A DNA stretch of 64,000 bases from Cristatella mucedo (taxonomy: Eukaryota > Bryozoa > Phylactolaemata > Cristatellidae). Both the position numbers and the translations under genes were made by a program. Within the stretch, counting starts at the first letter, position 1, and each line of letters opens with the position of its first letter. The stretch lies in assembly GCA_009760855.2 (NCBI GenBank), contig WPIO01000089.1, positions 609,501-673,500 of the forward strand, given 5' to 3'. The notes under the pieces were generated by a model, which saw only the letters and a program-made list of their open reading frames with translations, did no database searches and had not been told where the DNA came from. This document shows, one piece after another, positions 1 through 11,584 of the stretch.

Positions 1-55
1 CTTTCACTTTCGCCTCTCGTGTAGAAGACTTGGGCTCATCGTTCTCGTCGTTGCC
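1..55 (-). CDS. RAD50: RAD50 exon 8, partial and tentative
   Basis: An open minus-strand segment reads [18 protein letters not shown] up to the window edge. The REAKVK stretch fits the KEAQL region that follows exon 7 in RAD50. The proposed acceptor lies in a GGGA tandem repeat with no pyrimidine tract, so the exon start is uncertain. Confidence 0.5.
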
Positions 56-3000
56 CTCCCTCCCTCCCTCCCATGCTAGGAAGAAGAGCACCGCTTGTAA
101 CACCGCAGGCAGACAGGATGCACGCTTACAGAATAGCCAGCGAGTGTAGACATGCCCTCGAGCTGGCTGGGGCAATCAAAGCGGTTCAGCTACCTTCGGA
201 TTTCGGGGCTATTGCTCATTTGCTGCAGCAGTGCAAGAGTGCCAGGGCAATGTGGCTGAACAACGAGGCATGAAGACATCACTTACTTCGTCGGCTTTGT
301 CTTTGTTCAGCTGGAGATACTTAATTTCAGCCTTCATGGTGATCACCTCCTGAGCCTACAAGACACCGATACACGAGATACAGACAGACAGATAGACAGA
401 CAGGAAGGGAGGGAGGAAGGGAGGGAGGGAGGGAGGGAGCACGGCTAGCGCAAGTGCAAGCACAAACAGGATTAACCGAGCTCGGCCCCTGTCTGTGTAA
501 GCCATGCCACACTCCCTCTCTAGATTTCACACGGCATGCTGGTCGTCGTTGAATATTCTGTTACCGACGGGTAATTGCAATGCACAGCACCGATAACATT
601 AATAATAATTACAATGCATCTGTGAATAGTGTCCCTGCAGAACTCGATCTCTTTCCAGACATTTAGCATATGCAGTAAAGGAAGCTATGACTAGCTCTCT
701 ATACCAATGCCTCGGGCAGGCAAATGAGGCGACTGTCACAGGCTCAGTAGGTTGAGGAAGACCATACCCGTGCAACCGATGGTGGCAGATTAATGTGCAG
801 CGTGACTCGTCAAGTTGTTTGTGACCTAGTCCCACAAGCATTTGGGCATTAGGGTACATATTCATACGAGTGCCCGACCCACAGGCTAGCAGATAATTCA
901 TAGAGACTTGGTAACATGCACTGCTGGCAACACGAACACACTTTTGGGATCCAGCACTCGACACAGACTAGGTAAGTCGCTGGTTTGGCCCAGTGATTAA
1001 GGTGCTTGCCTATAACGACCGAGGTCAAAGTGAATGTTTTTGATGACCGAGGTCCTCGAGCCCCGTGGCATATGTGAAGCACCTGAATACAGCTTAAGTT
1101 CTCTTAGAGTGCTATACAAATAAATTATATTTATATATAAGTCCTTTTGATAAAGTTGATGCAGCATTTCCAATATAAAGGTTGCTTATGAATCAGATTG
1201 ACAGTTTGAGTCAAACGAGTACGTGGTTACGTGCTTGGTCGATATAATCGAGAGATTCGAGGCATTCATACCGCCCAGACTCACTCACTAAGTTTGGGCG
1301 AGTCGTATTTGCCAGCAAGCATTCGGACTTTGCATGTGCTAATATGTACAGCCGCATTCAGCACACGGGCCGTCAAGCTACACGACCTTATCTTTCTTCA
1401 GTTTAAGAATGCTTTCGAGAGCTTTCACATAGCGAGTTGATGCAAAGATATCGTCGAACTTCTGCTTTAAAGCCTTGCCTTCACTCAGCGGCCTACAAGG
1501 AAGAGAGATGGCAGATGTGACGACGCAAAAGCGAGTCCCCATCGCCTAGCTCCACCGCTAGTGCCGAGAAGCAACAACTGAGCAGCCACTTACAATCCAT
1601 CTGTAGTGCCCACATGTTCAGATCCATCGACTATCTGGGCCGCTGCATTAGCATCACACACGGATTCTTCAAAAAAGTGCTTCACTGGCAGTGGGCTTAG
1701 GGTCGTTATCTTGCTGCCATAAATACTAAACCGTCTGCTTTATGACAACTGGTGACCAGTGACTGACGTTTTTGCAACCTGCCGGAAGATGCCAAACTTA
1801 GCCAGCCTCCTACTGGCCATTTTTATACTAATATCGATCCCTATAGCATCCTTGTATAATCCTGCAAGGTCTCGAAAGTGTGGTAGCTGTATTTCGAAGT
1901 GCTACCATCTCAATCTTAATGAATTAGGACCCCCCCAACCTGTCGGTCTTTTGTGGCTGGCCAGATCCACCTATTTGGGCCATCAATACCGTCTCAGTAT
2001 TTTTGTAGATATTAAAGTAAACGGTGAAGTCACTAATCCCAATCTACAACGAAATAACAAACGTGAGATTGCACGACGGCAATCTCACGTTTGTTATTTC
2101 GTTGTAGAATGTTGCAATTGTGAGGTGAGAGTGTGTACCCCACCCAGCATATGGGAGCCTTGATGGCACACTAGGTAAGGCGGTTGCTTTTCACGACCTT
2201 GGTCCCGAGGTCGTGGGTTCGAATCCTGCGGTGGGCGATCCTTTTATTGTATTTCACTGCAAGCAACGGTGATAGCCGTAAAGGCTCTGCTGTCGCTATA
2301 CAAAAGAGGCTATTAAATCAGCTAGTATATTTTTTAATGGCAGCGCAGCCGCTTAACTGTTGCCGTTTGCTGGTGCTAGGTTTCGGGCTCCCTGACCTTG
2401 GCTAGCCAATCAGAGTGCCAAGTTCCTGCTGCGAGGCCTGAGCCAAGATGCAAGCCAGCTCTCAGCTACGGCTCTCGTTAAATAACCTTCCCCCAGTTGC
2501 AAAAATAAACCTCTCATAGTAACAAAAATAAGCACGAATGTAGGCTTGTATGTGCACTTGTGCATGTGCATGCTTGTGTGTGTGCATGCTTGTGCAAGCA
2601 TGTGTGTATGCAAGCACGTGTATATGCAGGCATGTGTGCACAAGCTTTCAAGTGTGCGGGCGTTTGCATTCACGGCTACATGGCAGCCAGATTTACACGG
2701 TGCTAGAGCCAGCTGGGTTTTCACAGCAAGAGTAAAGAAAGTGACGACAAACAAGGCACGCCAGGCTCGGGAATCGAACAATGGCAACAACGAAATATGC
2801 AAGAAACATGACTATTTATATTACCAATTGGATTCTTCCTGGTGACAGAAAATTACATTCTCCAAAATTGGAGTGGACACCCCAAGAGCAGTTATCATCT
2901 ACAACAAATAGCACGATACAGACAAACGTTCTCTCTTTTTTCAATAAGAATGCAGGCGTCCTCTACAGCCAGACATGAAAAAACAACGAATTAAATCAGA

Positions 3001-6000
3001 TGGGTCAGAGCAGCCCAGATGGATGAGAATAGGTATCGTCCGGCCAGATGTGTGCACACACAGTACACACCTCTTTATTGATGTCAGCGCAGCGTGATGT
3101 CAGCGTAACTTCTTCCTTAGTCACCGGATTGGCTCGCTTGATGGTACTGTCCAGAGTTTTGGTTTCAACCTTCTTTTGCTGTGGAGGACGAGCATGAATC
3201 AAGATTATGCTCTGTTGCGATGGTTGTTACCGACCTTAGCACCACACGTCTTGCACGAATAAGACGTGTGGTGCTGAGGCCGGCACTTCCAATCAACTTC
3301 AATGCAGGCGCGGGACAAGCAGCCTCAGCAAGGAAGACGCACCACGCTACCTGCAGGGCAATGTTGCAAATGCTGCTGGGACCTAAACACAATAGATACG
3401 GTAGCAGCAGCCGGCAAGCATTGCCGAGTGCAGGCAGTCATTATGAAATGTAAGTCGTGCAGACTGTGCTGGGGCGCCAAGTCAGCCAAGACTCCGGTAA
3501 GGAGCGATGCTGCTCAATCGCACACGAGCACGAGTCGGGCAACGACCGCTGGACGATTCCTTGCTACCACATTGGCTGCTGACGCCTTGCATAGTTTCGA
3601 AGCACAGCTTTGCCTAAAGCTGCTTGCGGGACCAAGTCAGCCACTTCAAATATGCTTTTCTCGTGTTCTGAGCAAACCCGGCAGGAGATCTCTGTATCCG
3701 ATGCAGACTGATGGCTAGCTGGTGGTATGCGTTGCTGAGCAATCTTGGAACAAAATGTCTTTCGGAAATTGCGACCATGTCACAGAGAGGCGAAAGAAGG
3801 CTTCCTCTCCACGCCCAGCAGGTACAGTCAGCTGAGAGTGCATCATTGCATCGTTGGCCTACGTGCTGCCTCGAACACACGCTGTCCCTGACTCTGCCTT
3901 TCCCTCCCTCCCCCCACGTGTAAACGGCCACGTCCAGTCGCACACAAATCGGCAGCTGAAGCTGCTAGTATCAGCAGCAGCTTATGACCAGCGTGGGTAT
4001 TAGGAGTCATTCGTAAGTCATAAGAAGAACTGCTGAACTTTCATGGCCTCGCACCGAGAAACTGCTCCCCGCCTTCCTGCCACCACTAGGTGCACGGTGG
4101 CTTTCCTTTGTAGGTCGATGCAGCAGGACAAGCAGCCTCTCGTGCCCCTGTCCTGCTGCAGCTTTTCATGCAACGCCATTCTCGAGAGTTGAAAATGAGA
4201 CCGGCCCTATGGCGGTTGTACATGCTGAAAAGCACGCTGCCAATTCCGGCTATTGCTGAGTAGCTAGCCACACAGGCGCACCGTAGGGATCTCTACGTCC
4301 ACAAGTGGGATTTCCAGAACGACAGCAACACTTGCAGCACAACAAGATAGTGCAACAGCTCTAGAATGAGAGAACCACCTTCCTATGCCCCAAGAACCAG
4401 GTACCAAAGCTACGACAGGTGGGGACCTGCTCGTCTCGCAAGCTCCTCGTGCCGAGTTAGCAGCCTGCTGATAGATACGCTGCAGCCCTCAGTTTGGGAT
4501 ACGGCTGAAATAAAAACCACGGCGACGGCATGTGGCTGCAGATGCCGTTTTGCTATAAAAGACTGCAGCGCACACACCCATGCATGCAGGCAGGCACTTG
4601 CGCACACACGGTCGTGTGCATGTGACAGGTCGTGTGCATGTGACAGGTCATGCCCTGCGTGAATCAACCGAGCAGTGCCTGCTGTAAGCCGAAGGGCCGC
4701 CATGCCACTTCACCGACCCGTTCGGCCTTTTGCACCGCCCGGTACCAAACTTTTCGGCACGGCCAACGTACCTTTTGAGTGGCCACGAGGCTTCGAGCCA
4801 CAACGCACTGTGCCCCGGTGACATCACGAAACTGCAGCCTCACTTGGGCCTTAACTTCCGTTTCCTGGCAGACCTGTGAGACGGGCAGAGAGGACCGGTG
4901 CCAAAAAGATACCTCACGCGGCTTCGGTCACAGACAACAGACGCTCACTTAGCTATTCGTCAGCTGTGGTATTACGGTGATGATACGAATGGTAACAATA
5001 AGGGCACGCGAGCCCTTGAATGCTTAAACGTCAGCTCGGGCAGCTGCTCGCTCCGGCACTGGCAAGGCTTTCGCAATAATTCCTCGTCTGAGGCAGAGTC
5101 CGTCTGCTTCTGGCCTCGCGTCAGACAGCCTCGGGTCTGAGTCTTTTCAAATGACAGGGGCTCATTGATATGCACACGAAAAACTAGAGAGAAAATGCAG
5201 CAGCAGCAGGAGGAGACTGCTGCATCTGCTGACAGGGTCCTGGCGCCAATGCCTTCCACTTGCCCGCCCTAACCTCAACCGCTTGTTGGAAACTGAGTGG
5301 GCACAAAAGCGCCACCTTGAATCCTAACGCGGCTGCCTACACGAGATCGCACAATGCAGATAAATAAATCGTCACGTCGTCGCTCACAGTTTCTTCACCA
5401 ATTGCAGCATTTTCCTCGGTGCCGGAAGTTGAGGCCAGGGAATAAACTGCACAAGTTGACCTTACAGTTTCCTTGCTTTTCCTGACTCGAGCACGCGAGG
5501 ATACAAAAACACACACAAAAAGGATACAACAGATACATAATATATAGATAGAAAATCGCATGCGCACGCGAGCTGGAAAACAGTAACAGCTCCACAGCGC
5601 TTCCTCTTTGCTCCGCGCACCGGCGAGCCTGCGGCCCTGACTGCGGCCGCAGGCTCGCACGCCTGCCTGCAACCTACCTACAGACACGGCTTCAGCATCG
5701 TAAGGCTGGCTCGCCCCGTCGACCGAAGTAGTAAGTTCAAGTCCACCACACCGAACCCCTTCTCACTTTTTTATTAACGGGTCGTCACTGCTTTTCTTCC
5801 CATCGAGCAGGAGCAAATTCAGTTCGCGACGCTTTTCGTGGGGGCATATAACTCACGAGGTCGGGCAGCATCCTACCAGGCTAGCCAGACTAGGGACAAG
5901 GTGCTGGCGCCTAGATGTCCAGTCCTCAGGATTCTACTGGTAGTTGATACCTCGTCCATAGCCTTCTTGCCTGCGTGTCGGAGACCAGATGACATGGCAG

Positions 6001-8578
6001 GCATGATGTCACAATGAGAAATCCGAAAGTGGCCAATAAGGAGAGGCGGCAGATCGAGCAAGCAATAATCGAGCAGAACTGACTACTGGGGCCCCAGGAG
6101 TCCAGCTGTGTTCCGGTGCTCGTGTGGCTTCCGGTGCTGTTTTTCCCCAACATACAACGTCGGTCGCTAATGCATGCAAAGCCTAGCTAGAAAACTACGG
6201 GCCTCTCTTTCGCTTTCTTAGCATGTTTAACCTGTTGCCACCACCTGTTGCAACCATCTTGCGAATGATTCAGTGCTCGGCACTGACCAGGGGTCCTAGT
6301 AACCAGCAGCCCCCCACCCCGAGAGCAGCCATCTTGGGTGCTCTTGCATGCTTTTCTGTGCCTGGTACATTAGACGTCATCAACTCTCTGGTATCGGTTC
6401 ACTTGCACCGAGCTTTAAAGAGCCTGGATAAGGTTCTCTTCTCTGTGTGGGTGCTACATTAAGTACCGGTTGTAATTTATATCATCAACAGCTGCTGCCC
6501 TTCAATTTGGCCCGTGTGACACAGCAAGAGGCTGTCTGACGGCTCAAAACCGCAATAAACTATGCAGCTTCCATGCACTGCAAATCGTCCCAGCCTGTAC
6601 ATCGAAAACCACAAGGCTTTGAGTGCATTACAAACATTTCTCCTAATAATAATACATTTGTTATAGCACCCTCAGAGAACTCAATCTCTTTCTAGGCACT
6701 TTACATATGCTGTAAAGGAAGCATGATCGAATGATTAGTGGTAGCATGCTCAATGTCAACAAGCATAACATGGTTAGAGGCGACATGGACAGGGTCAGCA
6801 TGCAAATGTGGTTAGTGGCAGCATGCACACTGTCAGCATGCACAGCGTACACAAAGGACAAATCACATGGACTCACAAAATGCTGTGATAAATAGATGCG
6901 TTTTTAACTTATTTTTAGATGTCAAGTCAGGGCATATCGTGACGTCAGCCCAGAGAGAGCTCCACACTTTGGGAGCATACGAGCTAAAGGCATACATGGT
7001 CTCCAAAGGATTTGACACTCGTACGAGGTTCAGAAAAGCAGGTGGTACGATGCCAAGCCTGATAGGGGATTAGATCTATTAGGTAGATCTTAGGCTGGGG
7101 CCAAAGAATGAAGGGATCTAAAAGTGAGTGACAGAACCTTGAAGTCGATGTGCACTACTTGACTGGGAGCCAGTGCAGGTCGGCGAGAAGTAGTGTGATG
7201 TGGCAACTACTTCGACACTCACGACAGGCAAGCCTAGCTTCTAGAGCAAAGAGAAACACTCGGAACTAATCAGCCTAAACGAGTGCTCCTAATTGCAGCA
7301 AAAAAACAGACCTACCACGGCTGGGTGAGATACTTACAGCATTTGAGACACTGTTGACTTTTCTCTTCGTTTTTTAGCAACCCCTTTTCCCCTTTTTGAC
7401 TCAACAGCAAGCAAAAGCTTCTGCCCAAAGCTGTTATAAAAATCTTACCTTCGGATCATGTACAAATGCACCGCCTTTGGTGTTCGGGGGTTGATCGCCG
7501 GTTGTAATGTATTTTAGGCACTCGATGATCGTCTGAAATACAATGAACCAAAGTTACAAAATTCCAAAAACTAAGCCTATTTAAGTCAGTACAGGCAGCC
7601 ATGTAGTGATGAGCCACCCTCAACTGCCGGCAGCACAGGGATCTAATGTATAACTACAGTGGTAGCCGGTCCATGGCAATCTTCGGTGGTAGCTGGTCCA
7701 TGCAGTAAGCCAGGCCGAAGTTGCTGCATAATAACTCAAATCAGACCATGTATGCCTTCGAACGTAAAACCACGAGTGTAGTAAGGGGATATTACATGTG
7801 TAGCAAGGTTGCAGTGAGCAGCAGGAATGCCATTTGACATAGCTACACCTAAATACTTAGCTTATTCTTAAAAAAAAGCTCGAGGCAAGCACGGGCAAAG
7901 TAGCATACACTGGTTTCAACTCATAGCCAGTAAAAATGCAAGCTATTATAGACCTGAAAAATCGAGTGCATATTTTATTATTTGCAATCTACCATAAAAA
8001 GGAAAACGAATCGAAGCTATAGCACATAGCCTGGGCCTTAGGTCTGGTAGTGACAATGCACCTACAGATTGCAGAAAACCGACAGGGTTTCATCGGCCTG
8101 CTACAGCATACATTTCATCGCAGAAAGGCTTCCCGGGCTATATGGCAGCAGCAGTCTGACTATCAGGTCAGATCCATTGAGATGCATTGCTCTGAGACTG
8201 CATGTCTCTATCCATCTAGCCGGTCTTTTCCCCTTTGCTGCTCCCTCAGAGGAGGAAGAGGACAGATTAGCCCGGGTGCATTTCCTTTTGCATTACCTTA
8301 TTGCATTATCTCCCCACCCCCACACAAGATTCGCATGTTCTATAGGTGCGCCTTCGGACTGAGAAGCCGAAAACAGATGCTAACGCGGGCAAACGATCGG
8401 CCTCGCAAGAAGCCTCCAGAAGCCTACCGGGTACAGACAAACGCTAATATACCGTTTTCCCTGTGCCGTTAGGTCCAAGGATGAGCGTGATCGGCTCAAA
8501 GGCAATGGTCTGCCTGTGCTGGTCCTCTGGCCCGAAGCTGCGTATGCCGAGTATGGTCATGCGCTCCAGGCGTGACAT
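1..8578 (-). CDS. RAD50: RAD50 double-strand-break repair ATPase, N-terminal part (8 exons seen, runs off left edge)
   Basis: RAD50 is the SMC-like ATPase of the MRE11-RAD50-NBS1 complex, which senses, tethers and processes DNA double-strand breaks in the nucleus. Exons on the minus strand: 8453-8578, 7449-7532, 4772-4873, 3071-3178, 2825-2898, 1387-1492, 287-355 and a tentative 1-55. Phases close across all firm junctions and give about 223 residues. The start codon gives [16 protein letters not shown], the canonical RAD50 N-terminus. Walker A GPNGTGKT lies at residues 35-42 and the Q-loop FCHQEESNW at 157-165. After these comes the helical start of the coiled coil ([12 protein letters not shown] onward). 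The zinc hook, distal coiled coil and C-terminal ATPase half lie outside the window. Introns carry LINE and SINE debris. Identity rests on recognised RAD50 motifs in the correct order; what I see is a normal, unbroken gene. Confidence 0.95.
287..355 (-). CDS. RAD50: RAD50 exon 7 (residues 201-223)
   Basis: 69 nt between a TTGTAG acceptor and a GTAAGT donor. It encodes [20 protein letters not shown] plus ADE, matching the RAD50 coiled-coil segment (family form [23 protein letters not shown]). Confidence 0.88.
381..439. repeat. Purine-rich (GACA)n/(GGGA)n simple repeat
   Basis: Degenerate GACA units run into GGGA/GGAA units in RAD50 intron 6. A related (TCCC)n tract sits at 54-72, so the two tracts flank exon 7. 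Confidence 0.85.
598..700 (-). mobile_element. LINE 3' tail fragment
   Basis: On the minus strand this shows the family tail: GCATATG...AAATG, the GAGATCGAGTTCT core and a terminal ATTATTATT-like stretch. It is a diverged, 5'-truncated insertion in RAD50 intron 6, in the same orientation as the gene. Confidence 0.7.
977..1140 (+). mobile_element. tRNA-derived SINE, family 1
   Basis: The head has an A-box-like TGGCCCAGTGATTAAGG and a B-box-like CTCGAGCCCC. The body is GTGGCATATGTGAAGCACCTG and the tail AAGTTCTCTTAGAGTGCTAT, then AT-rich. It is antisense within RAD50 intron 6. Other copies are near 14870, 38800, 40100, 43150 and 52830. Confidence 0.8.
1387..1492 (-). CDS. RAD50: RAD50 exon 6 (residues 166-200)
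   Basis: 106 nt, beginning with the G that completes Trp165. It encodes [20 protein letters not shown] and then [15 protein letters not shown], the helix entering the coiled coil. The donor GTCGTG is weak, but the reading frame hits a stop 6 nt later and exon 7 continues the RAD50 alignment without a gap. Confidence 0.92.
2043..2108. repeat. Perfect 30-bp inverted repeat with 6-nt loop
   Basis: The arms at 2043-2072 and 2079-2108 are exact reverse complements over 30 bp around the loop ACGACG. Arm edges read TCTACAACGAAAT... and ...ATTTCGTTGTAGA. It lies in RAD50 intron 5, just upstream of a family-2 SINE. Confidence 0.97.
2162..2335 (+). mobile_element. tRNA-derived SINE, family 2
   Basis: The head contains CACTAGGTAAGGCGG (A-box region) and GTGGGTTCGAATCCTG (a good B box). 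The body is GCGATCCTTTTATTG and the tail AAGAGGCTATTAAATCAGCT followed by T-rich sequence. It shares head, body and tail order with the copy at 22055-22230. Confidence 0.78.
2530..2650. repeat. Alternating purine-pyrimidine TG/CA/TGCA tract
   Basis: Irregular repeats of TGTGCATGC-type units in RAD50 intron 5. The composition is typical of Z-DNA-prone simple sequence; I see no coding signal. Confidence 0.7.
2825..2898 (-). CDS. RAD50: RAD50 exon 5 (residues 141-165, Q-loop)
   Basis: 74 nt, starting with ATG after a TTGTAG acceptor and ending in split codon TG|G. It encodes [20 protein letters not shown] followed by EESNW. The FCHQE motif is the signature Q-loop of RAD50 (Gln about 160). Confidence 0.94.
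3071..3178 (-). CDS. RAD50: RAD50 exon 4 (residues 105-140)
   Basis: 108 nt, phase 0. It encodes [20 protein letters not shown] and then SRCADINKE, matching the RAD50 block KTLEGVITR...SSKCAEIDRE. Donor GTGTGT. Confidence 0.92.
3238..3275. repeat. Inverted repeat, 15-bp perfect arms, 8-nt loop
   Basis: Arm AGCACCACACGTCTT at 3238-3252 and its exact complement at 3261-3275 flank the loop GCACGAAT. Pairing extends about 3 bp more with one mismatch. It lies in RAD50 intron 3. Confidence 0.93.
4610..4651. repeat. 18-bp tandem repeat, about 2.4 copies
   Basis: The unit GGTCGTGTGCATGTGACA is repeated head to tail in RAD50 intron 3, about 120 bp from exon 3. Confidence 0.85.
4772..4873 (-). CDS. 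RAD50: RAD50 exon 3 (residues 71-104)
   Basis: 102 nt, phase 0. It encodes [20 protein letters not shown] and onward, matching the RAD50 beta-strand segment usually reading VAQETDVRAQIRLQF. Donor GTACGT. Confidence 0.93.
6643..7245 (-). mobile_element. LINE fragment (3' coding end plus 3' UTR)
   Basis: Read on the minus strand, it aligns with the last part of the reverse-transcriptase ORF and the 3' tail of the copy at 54452-56202. Shared landmarks are CTAGGCTTGCCTGTCGTGAG, CTTTGGAGACCATGTATGCC and the tail ending in ATTATTATT. It lies in RAD50 intron 2 in the sense orientation. Frameshifts make it non-functional. Confidence 0.8.
7449..7532 (-). CDS. RAD50: RAD50 exon 2 (residues 43-70)
   Basis: 84 nt, phase 0 at both ends, acceptor TTTCAG and donor GTAAGA. 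It encodes [20 protein letters not shown] and onward to FVHDPK, the strand after Walker A that is highly conserved in RAD50. Confidence 0.95.
8453..8578 (-). CDS. RAD50: RAD50 exon 1 (residues 1-42)
   Basis: The ATG at 8576-8578 opens the conserved N-terminus. The exon ends inside the ATP-binding loop at GPNGTGKT, followed by a GTATAT donor. It is 126 nt, phase 0. A possible acceptor (TTTTTGCAG) at 8631-8639 suggests a 5' UTR intron just upstream. Confidence 0.95.
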
Positions 8579-9164
8579 TCTTCGGTTATTTGTTCAGTTT
8601 GAATGTGAATTCCGCGAATGACTTCTCATGCTGCAAAAATGAAGCATTTTAAAAATTCGTGCACCAGGTCTCTACGAAATTCCACAAAGTTCTGCGTCAA
8701 ACTTGTACAAAAGCGCAATTACGAGCAGTAGCAGTAGGTTTTGATGCGACAGTGCACGTGCTCCATCCTTCATTTCTACGGGTAAACAGCCAGTACCAGA
8801 TGTTCCAGCAGCAGTTTTATTTTACAAGCCGGCCAGCAGGAATCGCTTGTAGCTCGGACGAAATCGTCGGCTGATAGGTATCTCGGTGGACTCAGTTAGC
8901 AGCCAGAGATGCACATCTGTGTCACACAACGATAATTAGCAGCCGGTGCTGATTTACGTGACCACATTTGAGCATCCTACATCAGGCACACTTGCCTTTT
9001 GCAATTATCGAACCGGCACTAGGCCCGAGGGCACAAAGAAACAACCAGGCACGCTCGGCGCCGGCAAAATCTCCTATGCTGCGTTTACGAGGCGATTCAA
9101 TGAATCCGTCGTGCAACGTCGGGCGGCAATGCACATGGAATCCTAGGGCGAGGCCGAGCTCAGC

Positions 9165-10160
9165 TTAGCCCTGCAGCTGGCAAGCGGCAGCGAAACAGCA
9201 GCAGCACCAACGCGTTCTCACGAGAAGCCGGCCTGTTCTCGGGGACGAGCTTAAAAGAAGGCAAGCTGAACAGCATCCAGCAGCGGGACAGGGGTAAGAC
9301 ACGATCTGCTGCGGCGACAGACCCTTCGCTTGCTCGGCGGCACAGCAGCAGCGACTCGGCAACAACAGCCTCGATTTCAATGTCGCGCGAGCAGGCTTCG
9401 CCGAGCGAAATCCGATCCGCGTGCACGCGCAAAGTGCCTCGAAAGAGCTTTACTTTTCTTAGGGTTTTCTTATATATAGCTGTCACATTGCTATCGTTGC
9501 AAAGCGGTCAGCCGAATGCGACGTAGGCGGCAGCAGCATACGAGGTATATATATATATAGGTGCACTCAGCCGAGTACACGCGCGCGCGAGGACATGCGA
9601 CGGCGACGCGCAGAGGCGACTGCGAAAGCGTACTGTAGAACGCAGACGCGCTGCATCCACCCACCCTAGGCCCCCTTCCGAAGGTCGCCGCCGGGCCAGC
9701 GCCGCTGAGAGCCTCGGACAAAAACTGTGGCACCCAGCCCCGGCGGACGGCGATGAGCTCAAAATAAACGATCTCGAAACGTTTGCTTTCCGCCAGAGAG
9801 TCGCTGAATCAACGGCGTACAAACAAACAAACAACGGCGTACAAACAAACAACGGCGTACAAACAAACAAAGCGTACAGCTAGCGTCGCGTAGATGAACC
9901 GAAGTCGGCACAGGGCGCAACCGGGTGGGGAGAGAGGCGGACGGGCGTGGAGGCGAAGCGATTGCGGTGCGGGTTTAGGGTTCCGTTGAAGACGCGCTAG
10001 AAATTTGAACACGGCGATATGCGCAAAGCGTCTTCAGACGCATACCGAAACGACGGAACGTTATGTAGCCGTCAAGGTCTCCGCGCCCAGGGAGCACAAG
10101 CAGCGTGCCGGCCAGACGGCGGCAAATATTCGGGAGTTCACCTAGTCATATCCGGTTCCG
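9165..10160. promoter_or_regulatory. CpG-rich block, candidate RAD50 promoter / 5' UTR region
   Basis: CpG dinucleotides are dense here (for example CGCGCGCGAGG and CGACGGCGACGCGC near 9581-9612), unlike the surrounding AT-rich introns. It lies 0.6-1.6 kb upstream of the RAD50 start codon, and a possible splice acceptor at 8631-8639 would allow a 5' UTR intron. This is inference; an unrelated GC-rich segment is possible. Confidence 0.35.
9811..9877. repeat. 18-bp tandem repeat, three copies
   Basis: The unit AACGGCGTACAAACAAAC occurs three times, with a 4-bp CAAA-type slippage in the first copy. Confidence 0.9.
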
Positions 10161-10679
10161 GTTGGCGGCGCAAACACGCCTCCTAAGGATCCGGTGTGTG
10201 CTTCTGGCCGTTAAATTAGTCGTGCTGCCGCCGAATGTAGCACCGCTTATCATTCACTTCATGTGGCAACTAGGCTTTCTGACCTGTCTCTAATCGAAAT
10301 TGCTTGTTCCTGTCGCTTCTGAAATCTCCAGATGAGAGTAAAAATTCCTCATGCTTATACGGAAATACTGTCTAGCTGACCTGGTCTCTAGCATTATTTA
10401 ATTGGTGTGCGGAAGCTCTTTTACTGCCGGATGCCTGATTTGCAGCGGTTCCGTGATAGAACTCCTGGCTCTTCTAGGGAGAGGCTGACCCTGGCGGCTG
10501 TCCTACGCTACACTTCGAAGTATCGAGAGTCCTATCCGAATTGGAGTACCGATGTGGTACCCGCGCCCGTGCCTACTTTTTAAAAGCGGTAGGCGGGCGG
10601 TGATTGGAAGCTGTCGCGTTTCTCGGTGGACAAGTATACGCCCTGGAGCTTGTCGTGGAGATGTGACGCGACATGAAAC

Positions 10680-11560
10680 CAGTTTTGAGCAAACCTCGAG
10701 TGACTCAGAAACGAGAGATTATCGCTCAAAATCGGCTCTGCCAGCATATCTCCTGTTCTAGCTGCACGTAAACTATGTGTCCTGTTCGAAAGTGACCTTT
10801 CACTAGACGACCAAATCAGCTCCACAGCCAAGTCTGCCTACTTTCAGCTGCATAGTATTGCTAAAACTCGGGCTTGCTTAGCCATGGGATACTACATCCA
10901 AAGTGGTCAATACATTTGTGACATCCTGTATCGACTTCCATGATTCACTGCTTGCTAGTCTACTGGCCTGTGCAATCAGGCGCTTACGGTTGATGTACAA
11001 CTCTGCAGCTTGGCTGCTGTGTCGTGAGTATCGAAGCTGCCACGTCACACCACTTATCGCCGACCTGCACTGGCTCTCAATCAAGCATCGACCAAGATTC
11101 CGTCACTCACTTGTAAGTACCTTTAATCACTGGCTCTAGCCTGCCTAAGTCAGAACTACTTCTCCACCAGGCTGGGCATCGTACTACTGCATTCTGACTC
11201 AAATCGCTTAGCTGTAACTAACCTCAAATCCTCTGGAGACCGTACCTTTAGTTCATATGCTCCCAAAGCCTGTAACCTACGCGACTATTGAAACGACTTC
11301 CCCTGACATGACGACGTTAAAAAGAAGCTTAAAAACATGTTTATTACAGCCAGCATAGGTTCCTTGTGATTCGTCCTTTGTGTGCTTACGCGCACACTCA
11401 TACTGCGCATGCTACAACTAACCTTATTATTCCCGTTAACACCGTGCATGTTACTGCCAACCATATGGTCTTGCTTCCTTTACAGCATATGTAAAGTGCT
11501 TAGAAAAAGATTAGGTTCTCCGAGGGTGCTATACAAGTAATATCATAATTATAATTATTA
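10680..11560 (+). mobile_element. LINE fragment, 3' part
   Basis: Aligns with the reverse-transcriptase ORF end and 3' UTR of the 54452-56202 copy: GCAAACCTCGAGTG...CTCAG, AAATCGGCTCTGCCAGCATA, GACGACCAAATCAGCTCCAC and the tail AAAGTGCTTAGAAAAAGATT. Several frameshifts and stops. It ends tail-to-tail against the minus-strand tail at 11585. Confidence 0.82.
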
Positions 11561-11584
11561 TGAGTGACTGAACCGGAGATATAG

